Shown here: positions 1-9,690 of the stretch, one piece after another | Numbering within the stretch: position 1 is the stretch's first letter | Layout: every line of letters begins with the position of its first letter | Assembly: GCF_000022545.1 (NCBI RefSeq) | Contig: NC_012883.1 | Location: 496,001 to 560,000, forward strand | Length of the DNA: 64,000 bases | Origin: Thermococcus sibiricus MM 739 | Lineage (GTDB): Archaea > Methanobacteriota_B > Thermococci > Thermococcales > Thermococcaceae | Direction of reading: 5' to 3' | Program-made: the position numbers and the translations under genes | The notes under the pieces: generated by a model | Told to the model about the DNA's origin: nothing | The model's input: only the letters and a program-made list of their open reading frames with translations | Databases searched by the model: none

Positions 1-1
1 C

Positions 2-379
2 TTTGCAAACCACATGCCGCCTTTTGGTTCGTATAAGAATCCAGTTGATTTGACAGGTATGGCAGATGCTAAAGCCTATGAAGGGGCAGTTAGGGACGCA
101 CTTGCAAATCCAAACATGGATGCAGTAGCAGTTCTCTACTGTCAAACAGCTGTTCTTGATCCAAGAGACCTTGCAAAAATAGTTATTGAAGAATATGAAG
201 CAAGTGGAAGGAAGAAACCACTCGTGGTTGCCATAGTTGGTGGAATTGAGGCTAAAGAAGCTATTGATCTGCTTAATGAAAGGGGCATTCCAGCATATCC
301 AGAACCAGAAAGAGCAATTAAATCTCTATCAGCTCTCTACAGATGGCACAACTGGAAAATGAAACATAAGAAAGAGTGA
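2..379 (+). CDS. acdA: acetate-CoA ligase (ADP-forming), alpha subunit, C-terminal part (partial)
   Basis: The reading frame is open from base 2, so the gene starts upstream of the window and only about 125 C-terminal residues are present. The tail (FGSYKNPVDLTG, then an Ala/Asp-rich helix and PLVVAIVGG) matches the ligase-CoA domain of archaeal ADP-forming acyl-CoA synthetases. These convert acetyl-CoA, ADP and phosphate to acetate, CoA and ATP in peptide and sugar fermentation of Thermococcales. The catalytic His and the CoA-binding domain lie outside the window. A related paralogue specific for other acids cannot be excluded. The T-rich run just after the stop fits an archaeal oligo-T terminator. 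Confidence 0.85.
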   Translation, partial: FANHMPPFGSYKNPVDLTGMADAKAYEGAVRDALANPNMDAVAVLYCQTAVLDPRDLAKIVIEEYEASGRKKPLVVAIVGGIEAKEAIDLLNERGIPAYPEPERAIKSLSALYRWHNWKMKHKKE

Positions 380-400
380 TTCTTTTTTTCTCTTTTAAAA
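380..400 (+). terminator. oligo-T terminator after acdA
   Basis: Directly after the acdA stop there is a T7 run followed by a second T-rich tract. Archaeal RNA polymerase stops at such oligo-T tracts without needing a hairpin. The reverse gyrase gene converges from the other strand and ends about 30 bases further on. Confidence 0.5.
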
Positions 401-412
401 TTTAAAAAGAGT

Positions 413-3400
413 TCAAGCTGTATATTTTTTAATTTCCTTGTATAACTCAGTAAGAACCTCTTGATAGTCTATCTTGTCTTCTTCTATGAGACCCATAAGC
501 TCTTCGAGCTGTTTTGTTCTTTCTTCACTTACAAGGTCTTTGTACTTGGTTATAAGATAGTGATAGACCTTGGTACCGAGTTCGGTAGGCACGAGTTTCT
601 TCCTTCCCTTGGTTTCTATTACATAGTGTCTATCGAGAAGAGTTTTAACTATCTTTGCATACGTTGAGGGTCTTCCAATCTTGTGCTCTTTCATCAGTGC
701 TATGATATCTCCTTGGCTGAAGAGTGGTACTTTTGGAGCCTTCCATTTTTTAGTTTCTTTGACTTTGATTTTTTGTCCCTTTTCGAGTTTTGGAAGTTTT
801 TTCAAGGGCAGATTTCTGAGTTTTGTCCATCCTTCATAGAGAATCTCCACATAACCCTCTACTTCTGCTTTTGCGATTCTTGCATCGATTGTTGCTTTTT
901 CATAAAGTACTTTTGTGGCTTTCATTTGAGAGGTCATAAATCGTTTGAACACCATATCATAAAGTCTAAAGTGGTCCCTTGTTAGACCTCTTGCAAGGGT
1001 GATGACACCATCTCTTAGGAGTTGCATTAATCTTCCGGTATCTATGGGCCTTGTGGGCCTTATACACTCGTGGGTCCCCTCTTCACCCCATTTCCGTGGG
1101 ACGAAGTATTCTTCACCTATTTCATCGGTTATGTATTCTTTAGCCACCTCTATACCAACGTTGCTTACATGGGTTGAATCTGTTCTTATGTAGGTCAACA
1201 ACCCGACTTCGAAAAGATCTTGGGCAAGCCTCATCGTATAGTCGGTTGAAAACTTTAAGAATCTCGAGGCGTCTTGGAGCATTGTGTCTGTGGTGTATGG
1301 GGGCAGGGGGTTGATTTCTTTTTCTTCGAGGTGCACATCTTCTACAACAACCTCTTCAACTCCATCTTTTACATCTTCCAATACCACACTTAGATCGTTC
1401 TCAAGGGTTAATTGGACAAAATTAATTTCACTTTCTACGAATTCTTTGTACCTTTGGATGATCCAGCTGAGTACAGGTGTTTGGACTCTTCCTGCCGAGA
1501 GATAAGGGTTCTCAAAAACTTCCCAAAGTTTTTGGCTTAATTCAAAACCTATCCATCTATCTTCGATTCTTCTCACAATTTGAGCGTTTACTCTTCCTTC
1601 ATTTATATCTCTCGCTTCTTTTAGGGCCTTTAGAATAGCAGGCCTTGTAACTTCATGGAATTCAATTCTCTTTATTGTCGGAGTGTATGGAGATAGAACG
1701 TTCCTTATGTCCCACGCTATTTTTTCTCCCTCTGTATCAGGGTCGGTTCCAATTAGTATCTCATCAACTTCTTGAGCAATTTCTCTCATGGCTTTCACGT
1801 TTTCAAGGACGTCTCTCACATCGTTGGAACCACATCTTGGACACACTCCTTTACTCTCCCAATCCACAAACTGGTGTCCACATTCTCTACAGCGCTTTAA
1901 AGTGTCATATATTGGAATAAAATATAGTTTTCCCTCTTTTTCCTTTATTAAAACGCCGTGATAATTATCGTTAGTTATGAGATCAAACATATGGCCCCCG
2001 CTTGCGAGGATCGTTAACATCAACTCACCAATGCTCACTTCATAAGCAACCAAGTCCCCAATGCGTCTCTTACTCGGGTGTCCAAAGAAGTTTGCAATTG
2101 TTCTTGCTTTGTTTGGTGATTCAACTATCATAAGGGCAGATTTGACCAGGTCTTTTGTTTTTTCTGCTATTTTTCCTTCCAGGAGGAATTTAACCTTTTC
2201 TCTATCTGCATCAATTTCTTGAAGTAGTTTTTCCAATTCCAGTTCATGGAAAGGTCTCATTTCAAATTCAGCAAACCGCCACCGCATCTGTCTCTTCAAA
2301 CCATTGAACACTTTTTCATTATCCACAATTATTACGCTTAGTCCTTTGGTTATACCACCAGCAAATAATCTTGAAGTCCTTCCGGTGGCCTGTATGTATG
2401 TTCTAACATCTGGTATTTCTATATACCATTTGTTTTCTTCTTTTTTCAGACTTATAAAGGGGTCCTCTTCAATTCTCTTGAGAACATCTTCTTTCTTTAG
2501 TATCATTCTTAAAAATTGAACAGCCTCTTTGAACACTTTAAGTACATGGTTTGAGAAGCCTTCTAGTGGTAATCCCTCTGCAAGTGCTTCCTCTATTTTC
2601 AAAATCTCAAACTGGGGAATGTTGCGTATAAGTCTCCTTATTTGGGCATGGAGCTTTTCTGCATTTTTTCTATCTTCATTTTCTAAAAAGTCCATGACTT
2701 CACTCATAAGGCCCAAAACTCTGTAAATCGTTGGTTGTTCTAGATCTATGCTAAAACGGAATTTAGGAATTCCTGTGAAAATAGCATATCTTATCAAATG
2801 TGGGATGTCTAGGCCTCTAACAATAGATCCATAGTATGTGGCAACACCTACCAGATAATCCACTTCCCCATTCTCAAACCTCTGGAGGCCCTTTTTGTTC
2901 CTTGCGGATATCAATTCTACCTTGAATCCTAGATCTTGGAGATAGTTTGTCAATCTTTCTGCATATGCTATCCCCTGATCGATTGGAACGAAAATAAGGC
3001 CCCCTGGCCCTAAAACTTTTAAAAGTTCTTTAACATGCTCTTCAATTGAATTTTCAGGAAATAAGTAACTATCTACGACGTTTCTTAATGCAGATCTTCC
3101 ACTTCCAACTTCAAAGTCAAGGAGCTCACGATAAAGTTTTATTCTATCCCCTCTAGCACTCCCTGTTGCAGAGGCAATGATTAGAACACCAATTTTGTTT
3201 TTGTCTTTGAATTCTCTAATCTCCTTTTCAATTATATTTATTTGTTTGTTCAGTTCTTTTAGTTGCTCGTTCTTGTCTTTTCTATTCCCATTCAAGTACT
3301 TTGCCATCAGTTTTTTTAGTTTAATGATTTCCCATGCTTTTTGGATCATTTCTTCATTAAAGCCCAGTAAAATAAGGGAGCGGTCTATGTTTTTTGAAGC

Positions 3401-4057
3401 TTTTAAGAAAGCATCAACATCGTCTACAAAGATAAAATCAAATTTTTTATCCTTTATGAGGTCAAAATTTCTAGCCAAATACTGGCCAGATGTTATGAGG
3501 ATGTCAAAATCTCCTGTTTGAATCTTTTGTATCATTTCTTCCTTTTCTTTTTTCTTCATGTTCCCATGATAGTATGCAAGATTTACATCTATTCCAGTGT
3601 TTTCAGCAAAGGTTTTAACTCTTTTTATTGTTTGGGTGACCAGAGGAGTCGTGGGTAAAATTATATACGATTTTTTACCATATTTGGCATAATAAATTGA
3701 CATAAAAGCTCCAAAAACGCTCTTGCCCATACCAGTAGGAGCTATAATCGAAAAACTCTTCCCTTTCACAAGACGTTTTACCCATGTCTTTTGGGCACTC
3801 CAAAATGTGAACCCGGTGGCATTTTTGAAAAGTGTCTCCGCTTCAATAAGCTTCTTTTCAAGAGAATACACTCCTTCCCATTGTTTTATTCTGTTTCTAA
3901 CCCTTAGGCCCTCACGTATCCCACTAATGAGATCAAAATAGGTATCGGAGGTGATTTCATCCTCCAGACATATCTCACATGGATGTTTTTTGTATAATCG
4001 TTCATCGCTTATTTTATCTTCACAATTTGGGCACATGCCCTTATATATTGCCTTCAT
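413..4057 (-). CDS. rgy: reverse gyrase
   Basis: Introduces positive supercoils into DNA at the cost of ATP and is the hallmark enzyme of hyperthermophiles. The 1214-aa protein has the full order of parts: an N-terminal zinc finger (CPNC near residue 9, CEIC near 28), a helicase-like half with Walker A APTGMGKS and a degenerate DEAD box VDDVD, then a type IA topoisomerase half with a Toprim start ([10 protein letters not shown]), a second zinc finger (CRECG and CPRCG) and the active-site tyrosine in [10 protein letters not shown]. No intein is present, unlike some relatives. The ATG at 4057 is chosen over an upstream GTG at 4066 because GAGGGTGA lies at the right distance before it. Confidence 0.98.
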   Translation of the reverse strand: MKAIYKGMCPNCEDKISDERLYKKHPCEICLEDEITSDTYFDLISGIREGLRVRNRIKQWEGVYSLEKKLIEAETLFKNATGFTFWSAQKTWVKRLVKGKSFSIIAPTGMGKSVFGAFMSIYYAKYGKKSYIILPTTPLVTQTIKRVKTFAENTGIDVNLAYYHGNMKKKEKEEMIQKIQTGDFDILITSGQYLARNFDLIKDKKFDFIFVDDVDAFLKASKNIDRSLILLGFNEEMIQKAWEIIKLKKLMAKYLNGNRKDKNEQLKELNKQINIIEKEIREFKDKNKIGVLIIASATGSARGDRIKLYRELLDFEVGSGRSALRNVVDSYLFPENSIEEHVKELLKVLGPGGLIFVPIDQGIAYAERLTNYLQDLGFKVELISARNKKGLQRFENGEVDYLVGVATYYGSIVRGLDIPHLIRYAIFTGIPKFRFSIDLEQPTIYRVLGLMSEVMDFLENEDRKNAEKLHAQIRRLIRNIPQFEILKIEEALAEGLPLEGFSNHVLKVFKEAVQFLRMILKKEDVLKRIEEDPFISLKKEENKWYIEIPDVRTYIQATGRTSRLFAGGITKGLSVIIVDNEKVFNGLKRQMRWRFAEFEMRPFHELELEKLLQEIDADREKVKFLLEGKIAEKTKDLVKSALMIVESPNKARTIANFFGHPSKRRIGDLVAYEVSIGELMLTILASGGHMFDLITNDNYHGVLIKEKEGKLYFIPIYDTLKRCRECGHQFVDWESKGVCPRCGSNDVRDVLENVKAMREIAQEVDEILIGTDPDTEGEKIAWDIRNVLSPYTPTIKRIEFHEVTRPAILKALKEARDINEGRVNAQIVRRIEDRWIGFELSQKLWEVFENPYLSAGRVQTPVLSWIIQRYKEFVESEINFVQLTLENDLSVVLEDVKDGVEEVVVEDVHLEEKEINPLPPYTTDTMLQDASRFLKFSTDYTMRLAQDLFEVGLLTYIRTDSTHVSNVGIEVAKEYITDEIGEEYFVPRKWGEEGTHECIRPTRPIDTGRLMQLLRDGVITLARGLTRDHFRLYDMVFKRFMTSQMKATKVLYEKATIDARIAKAEVEGYVEILYEGWTKLRNLPLKKLPKLEKGQKIKVKETKKWKAPKVPLFSQGDIIALMKEHKIGRPSTYAKIVKTLLDRHYVIETKGRKKLVPTELGTKVYHYLITKYKDLVSEERTKQLEELMGLIEEDKIDYQEVLTELYKEIKKYTA

Positions 4058-4094
4058 TTTATTCACCCTCTAGTGTCTTTTTAGAGTATACGAA

Positions 4095-4110
4095 CTTTAT
4101 AAGGCTTTTT
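4095..4110 (-). promoter_or_regulatory. BRE/TATA promoter of reverse gyrase
   Basis: On the minus strand a purine-rich tract is followed by CTTATAAAG, about 40 bases before the rgy start codon, the usual distance for an archaeal promoter with a short leader. Confidence 0.65.
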
Positions 4111-4220
4111 TTGAAATAGGTTTGATGCAATATAATAACAAAGAAGCTTAAAGTGAGCTCGAATTCCTCCTTTTAGGGCCTTGTTCTTTTAGTAGGGAGC
4201 ATAATGCCTTGAGAGAAAAC

Positions 4221-4760
4221 TCAAAGAGAGCAATCTTTTGTAGCCTCTTCAATCTCTTTTTCAAGGTCTTCTGTTAGATTGTAATCCGAAAATACTCTTT
4301 GAAACTCCTCAAAAATATCTCTGAGCTGGAAGCCAATTTCTTTTGAGGGGGAGAGTGGGAAAAGTTTTAGGACTTTCCTGATAAGTTTTGCAACTTCACT
4401 TCCACTTTCATCGTTGTTCATCTGATAATGAAGCTCTTTTAGTAGTGTTTCCAAACCGAGTTCGGGATTTTCTTCGAAGAAATATTTGTCGATAAAAGAT
4501 TCAGGTGAAAATTCGGAAAGGGGGTTTGTACTTTCTACATAAAATCCCTCTTCAAATGCGCTCAAAGCGGCAGCGACATGTTTGCAGTCTTTTCCTTGAG
4601 GACATGTGCATTTATTAGAATTTTTGGCCAAATCTATCTCTACGTAGTAGGGATAAGTCCCCAAAACCTTGGAAAAGAGCTTTTCTTTATGTTTTAGAAC
4701 CCACAAGACTTTACCTTTCTTGTAGTAGCTCCTTCCTTTCTGTAGGATTTTCTTCTCCAT
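4221..4760 (-). CDS. SWIM zinc-finger protein
   Basis: A 179-aa protein with a SWIM domain: CTCPQGKDCKH near residues 50-60 gives the CxC...CxH zinc ligands followed by the helix VAAALSAFE. SWIM domains bind DNA or protein and occur in archaeal stand-alone proteins and with SWI/SNF ATPases. Outside this motif the protein is acidic and helical and I recognise nothing else. It is transcribed divergently from infB across about 120 bases that carry a TATA box for each direction. The ATG at 4760 is preferred to the GTG at 4769 because GTGGTT precedes it. Biological role is not known from the sequence. Confidence 0.75.
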   Translation of the reverse strand: MEKKILQKGRSYYKKGKVLWVLKHKEKLFSKVLGTYPYYVEIDLAKNSNKCTCPQGKDCKHVAAALSAFEEGFYVESTNPLSEFSPESFIDKYFFEENPELGLETLLKELHYQMNNDESGSEVAKLIRKVLKLFPLSPSKEIGFQLRDIFEEFQRVFSDYNLTEDLEKEIEEATKDCSL

Positions 4761-4788
4761 AATAACCACTGAATGTGGTAAGTGTAGG

Positions 4789-4824
4789 GATTTTTAAGGT
4801 TAACTCCCTAAACCTTTAAAAAGC
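4789..4824. promoter_or_regulatory. divergent promoters of the SWIM gene and infB
   Basis: Minus strand: ACCTTAAAAATC at about 4789-4800 serves the SWIM gene. Plus strand: AACCTTTAAAAAGC at 4811-4824 serves infB, giving a leader of roughly 30-40 bases. The two boxes are only some 10 bases apart. Confidence 0.55.
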
Positions 4825-4879
4825 AGGTGTTTTAGTTAATCCCGTAACGATTATCAAAAGTTTTGGGGAGAGTGAGAGC

Positions 4880-6673
4880 ATGAAAAAGATTAGACAGCCA
4901 ATTATAGCTGTTTTAGGTCACGTTGATCACGGTAAAACGAGTTTACTTGACCGTATACGTAATACTCACGTAGCGGAGAAAGAAGCGGGTGGGATTACCC
5001 AGCACATAGGAGCTACTGAAGTCCCTATCGATGTTGTTAAACAACTGGCTGGTCCTCTTTTAAGCCTTTGGAAAGGTGAGATCAAGCTTCCAGGACTGCT
5101 TTTTATTGATACTCCTGGTCACGAGGCCTTCACAAGTTTAAGAGCAAGAGGAGGAAGTCTGGCAGATTTAGCAATTCTTATTATAGATGTGAATGAAGGT
5201 TTCCAACCACAAACTTTGGAAAGTATAGAGATTTTGAGAAAGTACAAAACTCCCTTTGTTGTAGCTGCAAATAAGATCGATCGTATAAAGGGATGGAAAG
5301 TAGTAGAAAATGAACCTTTCTTAGTCAATATCAAAAAACAAGATCAAAGGGCCCAACAGGACCTTGAGACAAAACTTTGGGAGTTAATAGGTAAGTTTTA
5401 TGAACTTGGTTTCCAGGTTAATAGGTTTGATCGTGTTAAGGATTTCAGGAAGGAACTTGCGATAATACCAATTTCAGCAAAGTATGGCATTGGGGTTCCA
5501 GAATTATTAGTCCTCATTTCGGGGTTGGCTCAAAAATATCTGGAGGAAAAGCTCAAAATAGAGGTTGAGGGGCCTGCAAGAGGGACCATACTTGAAGTTA
5601 GAGAGGAAATTGGCTTTGGAACAACAATAGATGTGATAATCTACGATGGAACTCTAAGGAAAGATGACACTATAGTAGTTGGTGGAAAAGATAAGGCCAT
5701 CGTTACGAAGATAAGGGCCCTTCTTAAGCCTAAACCTTTAGATGAGATAAGAGATCCAAGATACAAGTTTGACCATGTGAATGAGGTTTCAGCATCAGCG
5801 GGTATTAAAATAGCAGCACCGGATCTGGAAGAGGCCCTTGCAGGTTCTCCTGTGATTGCAGTGAGAGATGAAGAAGAGTTGAAAAGGGCCAGAAGAGAGA
5901 TTCTTGAACAGATAAAGAGTGTTATCATAAGCACGGATAAAGTGGGTGTTATAGTAAAGGCAGATACAATTGGGAGCTTAGAAGCCCTAAGCAAGGAGCT
6001 TCATGAAAAGAATATCCCCATTAGAAAAGCAGATGTAGGGAATATCAGCAAAACTGATGTTATGGAGGCCCTTAGTGTAAAAGAAGAGGAACCATTCTAT
6101 GGCGTGGTTATTGGATTCAATGTAAAGGTTAATGAAGATGCGGAAGAAGTTGCAAAAGCGAAAAATATTCCGCTTTTTGTGAACAACATTATTTACAAAC
6201 TAATTGAGGATTACGAGGCATGGATAAAAGCAGAGGAAGAGAAGAAAAAGAAAGAGATTCTAGCAAATACTAAGTTCCCTGGTGTTATTAAACTCTTCCC
6301 CGATGAGCGGTATGTTTTTAGAAGGAGCCATCCAGCTATAGTAGGAATAGAGGTGCTTGAAGGAAGAATAAAACCAGGATATCCTTTAATAAAGCAGAAT
6401 GGAGATAAAGTAGGGGTAATAAAATCAATTAAGTCCAAAGAAGATTTTCTCCAAGAGGCTAAGAAAGGAGATCAAGTGGCTGTGGCAATAGAGGGAGCTA
6501 TTGTGGGAAGACACATACATCCAGGGGAAATCCTTTATGTGGATATAAGCAAAGATGATGCAATAAGGTTAGTGAAGGAACTTAGAGACATGCTTGATGA
6601 CACCGATATAGAAGCTTTGAAAAACACGGCAAAAGTAAAGGCCCAAAAAGATCCATTCTGGGGTGCCCTTTAA
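4880..6673 (+). CDS. infB: translation initiation factor aIF5B (IF-2 family GTPase)
   Basis: Promotes ribosomal subunit joining and initiator tRNA placement. The 597-aa protein shows GTPase motif G1 GHVDHGKT at residues 13-20, G3 DTPGHEAF, G4 NKID and G5 SAKYG, followed by the beta-barrel and domain III/IV of the archaeal/eukaryal IF5B type. The usual intein insertion site in GHVDHGKT is uninterrupted, whereas several Thermococcales carry an intein there. The start is supported by the purine-rich GGGGAGAGTGAG before the ATG. Confidence 0.97.
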   Translation: MKKIRQPIIAVLGHVDHGKTSLLDRIRNTHVAEKEAGGITQHIGATEVPIDVVKQLAGPLLSLWKGEIKLPGLLFIDTPGHEAFTSLRARGGSLADLAILIIDVNEGFQPQTLESIEILRKYKTPFVVAANKIDRIKGWKVVENEPFLVNIKKQDQRAQQDLETKLWELIGKFYELGFQVNRFDRVKDFRKELAIIPISAKYGIGVPELLVLISGLAQKYLEEKLKIEVEGPARGTILEVREEIGFGTTIDVIIYDGTLRKDDTIVVGGKDKAIVTKIRALLKPKPLDEIRDPRYKFDHVNEVSASAGIKIAAPDLEEALAGSPVIAVRDEEELKRARREILEQIKSVIISTDKVGVIVKADTIGSLEALSKELHEKNIPIRKADVGNISKTDVMEALSVKEEEPFYGVVIGFNVKVNEDAEEVAKAKNIPLFVNNIIYKLIEDYEAWIKAEEEKKKKEILANTKFPGVIKLFPDERYVFRRSHPAIVGIEVLEGRIKPGYPLIKQNGDKVGVIKSIKSKEDFLQEAKKGDQVAVAIEGAIVGRHIHPGEILYVDISKDDAIRLVKELRDMLDDTDIEALKNTAKVKAQKDPFWGAL

Positions 6674-6693
6674 TTTTTCTTTTGGTGGTATTT

Positions 6694-7305
6694 ATGGAGG
6701 TTTATCATCTTTACAGCGGCGGAAAAGACTCTTCACTGGCAGCATATATTTTGAAAAGACTAGGTTATGAAGTTAAACTGGTCACTGTTAATTTTGGAGT
6801 GCTTGACAGCTGGAAATATGCTAGAGAAACTGCACAAAGCCTTGGGTTTGAACATGAGGTGCGTTTCTTAGACAGGAAAATCCTTGAAAAAGCTACTGAA
6901 ATGTGTATCAAGGATAATCATCCAAACAATGCTATCCAGTTTATTCATGAAATGGCATTAGAGGAGATCGCCAGATGTGAAGATGTAGAAAGAATAAGTG
7001 ATGGAACTAGAAGAGATGACAGAGTCCCATTACTGGATCAAAGGAAAACAAGAAGTCTTGAGGATAGATTTAACGTTCAGTACATACGGCCTCTTTTGGG
7101 CCTTGGATATAAGACAATAAGAGAACTTACAGATAGACTTTTCATAATTGAACTCAAAGAGAGTGAAAAGCTCGAAAAATCTGACTATGAAATGGAAATC
7201 AGATATCTCTTAAGAGAAAAAGGTATAGATCCACTTACAATTTTCCCGAAGAGACATTTACAGTCAAGAGTACTGGGATGGAAAAAAGAAAAAGCTCACT
7301 TATGA
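6694..7305 (+). CDS. PP-loop superfamily ATPase (predicted ATP pyrophosphatase)
   Basis: A 203-aa protein with the PP-loop SGGKDSS at residues 7-13, which binds the ATP pyrophosphate in N-type ATP pyrophosphatases such as asparagine synthetase, thiouridylases and QueC. A later ISDGTRRDDR segment is consistent with substrate activation. No CxxC or rhodanese part is visible, so it is not obviously a tRNA thiolase. The family is often annotated vaguely as 'alpha hydrolase' in Thermococcales; the substrate is unknown. It follows infB by about 20 bases and is probably co-transcribed. GGTGG precedes the ATG at 6694. Its last 10 bases overlap the end of gltX on the other strand. Confidence 0.8.
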   Translation: MEVYHLYSGGKDSSLAAYILKRLGYEVKLVTVNFGVLDSWKYARETAQSLGFEHEVRFLDRKILEKATEMCIKDNHPNNAIQFIHEMALEEIARCEDVERISDGTRRDDRVPLLDQRKTRSLEDRFNVQYIRPLLGLGYKTIRELTDRLFIIELKESEKLEKSDYEMEIRYLLREKGIDPLTIFPKRHLQSRVLGWKKEKAHL

Positions 7306-9017
7306 GCAAAGATTGCTGTTACTTTTTCTCCTTCTATATTATCTATTCTCACAAAGCCAAAGCGCTCAAATTGTACGATGTCATTGACTTTTAGGTTTGC
7401 ATCCATTTCAAGAAGGCCGTTTTTCACAATAAGTTCGTCCCCTTCTGGTACTAAGACCTCACATGGCTTTCCTTCTGGAACCCAGTGTATCATTCTCCAC
7501 CTGTTTTCTCTGGCCTTTTCATATTCAATGCTATCGAATTCGGCCGCAATTCTCTCTTCACTAACTTCTAGGATTTTTACATTGAAGAGATCCTTAAGTC
7601 TAACATATTCGCTGCTCTTTAGGAGTTCGAGATCGTCTCTTGATACATACACTGGTTTTTCAGGAGTGAATTTAAGCTTTCTAACACCTCTTTCAAGATG
7701 ATCGGGATGGAGAGGTACTTCTGCTATGAACTCTTCATTGTAACCTCTAATCTCCATTGGTATTGGGTCGGCAACAAAGAAGTATCTGTTTGCAATAGGT
7801 TCAATTAGTCTTCTATTTATCGCTGCTAAGTTATCCCAGCTTATGGTTGTGTCGCTCTTCTTAAGACCAACTTCAATTATGAGCTCTTTTATAGCCTCTG
7901 GTTGAATTCCTCTTCTTCTCAGTGCTCTAATTGTTCCAAGTCTTGGATCATCCCAGCCGAGGTATTTGCCTTCTTCAACACCTTTTCTTGTCTTGGATTT
8001 ACTTAGTATAACTCCTTCAATGCTCAACCTTCCGTGATGCACTGTTTCGGGGTATTCCCATCCAAGGTAGTCGTACATGTAGCGTTGTCTTGTTTCATTC
8101 TCTGCATGCTCTTGGCCTCGGAATATATGAGTCACTCCAAGTTCATGATCATCTACAGCTGAGGCGAAGTTATATAAGGGCCATACACGGTATTTGTTGC
8201 CGGTTCTTGGATGGTTTGGGTCATCTATTATTCTAAGAGCGGGCCAGTCTCTTACCGCTGGATTTGGATGCCTTAAATCAGTTTTAATCCTAACAACTGC
8301 TTCCCCCTCTTTGTATTCGCCGCTAAGCATTTTCTTCCATTCTTTGAGCTGAACTTCTGGTGGAAGCTCTCTGTGGGGGCAGGGTTTTCCTTCATCTCTG
8401 AGTTTTTTGTACTCTGCAGGATTACAAGTGCACACGTAGGCCTTTCCCATCTCGAGCAGTTTTTCTGCATAGGAATAATAAATCTCCAACCTGTCGCTTG
8501 CGTGGTGGATCTCGTCTATTTGAAAGCCAAGCCATTTTAAGTCCTCAATAATCCAGTCGTAGAATATCGGTTCAGGTCTTTTGACCTTTGGATCTGTGTC
8601 ATCGAATCTCAAAATGAATTTCCCATCGTATATCCTCGCATACTCATGGCTTAAAATAGCAGCCCTAGCATTCCCAAGGTGGAAGGCCCCATCAGGGTTT
8701 GGAGCAAACCTTGTAACGACTTTTCCTTTCTCAGCTTTGGGTAGTGGTGGGAGGCCCTTCTTTTCTTCTTTTTTCCCTTTTTGCTCTTCAAAAAACTTGG
8801 GATATATCTCTCTAAGCTTTGCTTCCTGTTCATCCATACTCATAGAATTAACCTCTTTGACAATTTCATTAACGGCGGGTATAACTTCCTTAGCCTTTGG
8901 TCTAAGCTCCGGATTCTCACCAAGGATTTTCCCTATCACGGCCTTGGGACTCGCTTTTCCATCGTGCTGGATAGCATTGATGAGCGCATATTTGAGTATA
9001 GTCTCCCTTATCTCCAT
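7296..9017 (-). CDS. gltX: glutamyl-tRNA synthetase
   Basis: Charges tRNA-Glu. The 573-aa protein is of the archaeal/eukaryal class I type: an N-terminal helical extension of about 100 residues, the HIGH-like motif in FAPNPDGAFHLGNAR, and the KMSKS equivalent SKSKT after VILSKS, followed by the beta-barrel anticodon domain. The discrimination between GluRS and GlnRS was made on family knowledge: archaea lack GlnRS. Start at the ATG at 9017 after GGTGAAG rather than the GTG at 9026. It is convergent with the PP-loop gene. Confidence 0.96.
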   Translation of the reverse strand: MEIRETILKYALINAIQHDGKASPKAVIGKILGENPELRPKAKEVIPAVNEIVKEVNSMSMDEQEAKLREIYPKFFEEQKGKKEEKKGLPPLPKAEKGKVVTRFAPNPDGAFHLGNARAAILSHEYARIYDGKFILRFDDTDPKVKRPEPIFYDWIIEDLKWLGFQIDEIHHASDRLEIYYSYAEKLLEMGKAYVCTCNPAEYKKLRDEGKPCPHRELPPEVQLKEWKKMLSGEYKEGEAVVRIKTDLRHPNPAVRDWPALRIIDDPNHPRTGNKYRVWPLYNFASAVDDHELGVTHIFRGQEHAENETRQRYMYDYLGWEYPETVHHGRLSIEGVILSKSKTRKGVEEGKYLGWDDPRLGTIRALRRRGIQPEAIKELIIEVGLKKSDTTISWDNLAAINRRLIEPIANRYFFVADPIPMEIRGYNEEFIAEVPLHPDHLERGVRKLKFTPEKPVYVSRDDLELLKSSEYVRLKDLFNVKILEVSEERIAAEFDSIEYEKARENRWRMIHWVPEGKPCEVLVPEGDELIVKNGLLEMDANLKVNDIVQFERFGFVRIDNIEGEKVTAIFAHK

Positions 9018-9115
9018 TTTCTTCACCAGAGTGAGAACGATAGGATGAGTTATAAATCTTGTGCGAGATTGAAAAGAATTTTAAATCTCTAATGTTATTC
9101 TTCTCGGTGTTGCCA

Positions 9116-9586
9116 ATGAACAAGGTGGAGAGAACGCTGGTAATCATAAAGCCTGATGCTGTTGTTAGAGGTCTTATAGGCAAAATTATAAGCAGATTCG
9201 AGAAGAAGGGCCTTAAAATCATCGGAATGAAGATGATCCACATTGATAGAGAATTAGCTGAGAAGCACTATGAGGAACACAAGGGAAAGCCCTTCTTTGA
9301 GCCTTTGATAGATTACATAACAAAAGCTCCAAGTGTGGTAATGGTTCTTGAGGGGAGGTGTGCTATAGGCGTCGTTAGGAAGATGTGCGGTGCAACCGAT
9401 CCAAAAGATGCAGAACCGGGGACTATAAGAGGTGACTACGGTCTTGATGTGGGAGATGCAATATATAACGTTATCCATGCCTCCGATAGTGAAGAAACCG
9501 CAAAGAGGGAAATAGCACTCTATTTCAAGGACGAAGAGCTCTTAGAATACTTTAAGGCAGCTGAATGGTTCTATCACTCTCATTGA
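9116..9586 (+). CDS. ndk: nucleoside diphosphate kinase
   Basis: Transfers the gamma phosphate between NTPs and NDPs. At 156 aa it has standard size. Motifs include [10 protein letters not shown] at the N-terminus, the substrate loop, and the active-site histidine in NVIHASDS near residue 120, with FFEPLIDYI typical of the archaeal clade. The ATG at 9116 is chosen since the family starts with a short segment before [11 protein letters not shown]; an upstream in-frame extension to 9059 looks untranslated. The divergent gltX promoter region is only about 100 bases long. Confidence 0.97.
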   Translation: MNKVERTLVIIKPDAVVRGLIGKIISRFEKKGLKIIGMKMIHIDRELAEKHYEEHKGKPFFEPLIDYITKAPSVVMVLEGRCAIGVVRKMCGATDPKDAEPGTIRGDYGLDVGDAIYNVIHASDSEETAKREIALYFKDEELLEYFKAAEWFYHSH

Positions 9587-9690
9587 AATAAGGAGATGTA
9601 TACTTGAACTCTACAAACTGCCTGAATCTTTGATTCTTTTTTTCTAAATTGTTAAAAACTTAAACTCTCAATCTGTTTTAGGTGTTTAAC

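Noticed and set aside
4880-6673. Intein in infB (and in rgy)
   Set aside because: Both proteins read through the usual insertion sites without extra sequence.
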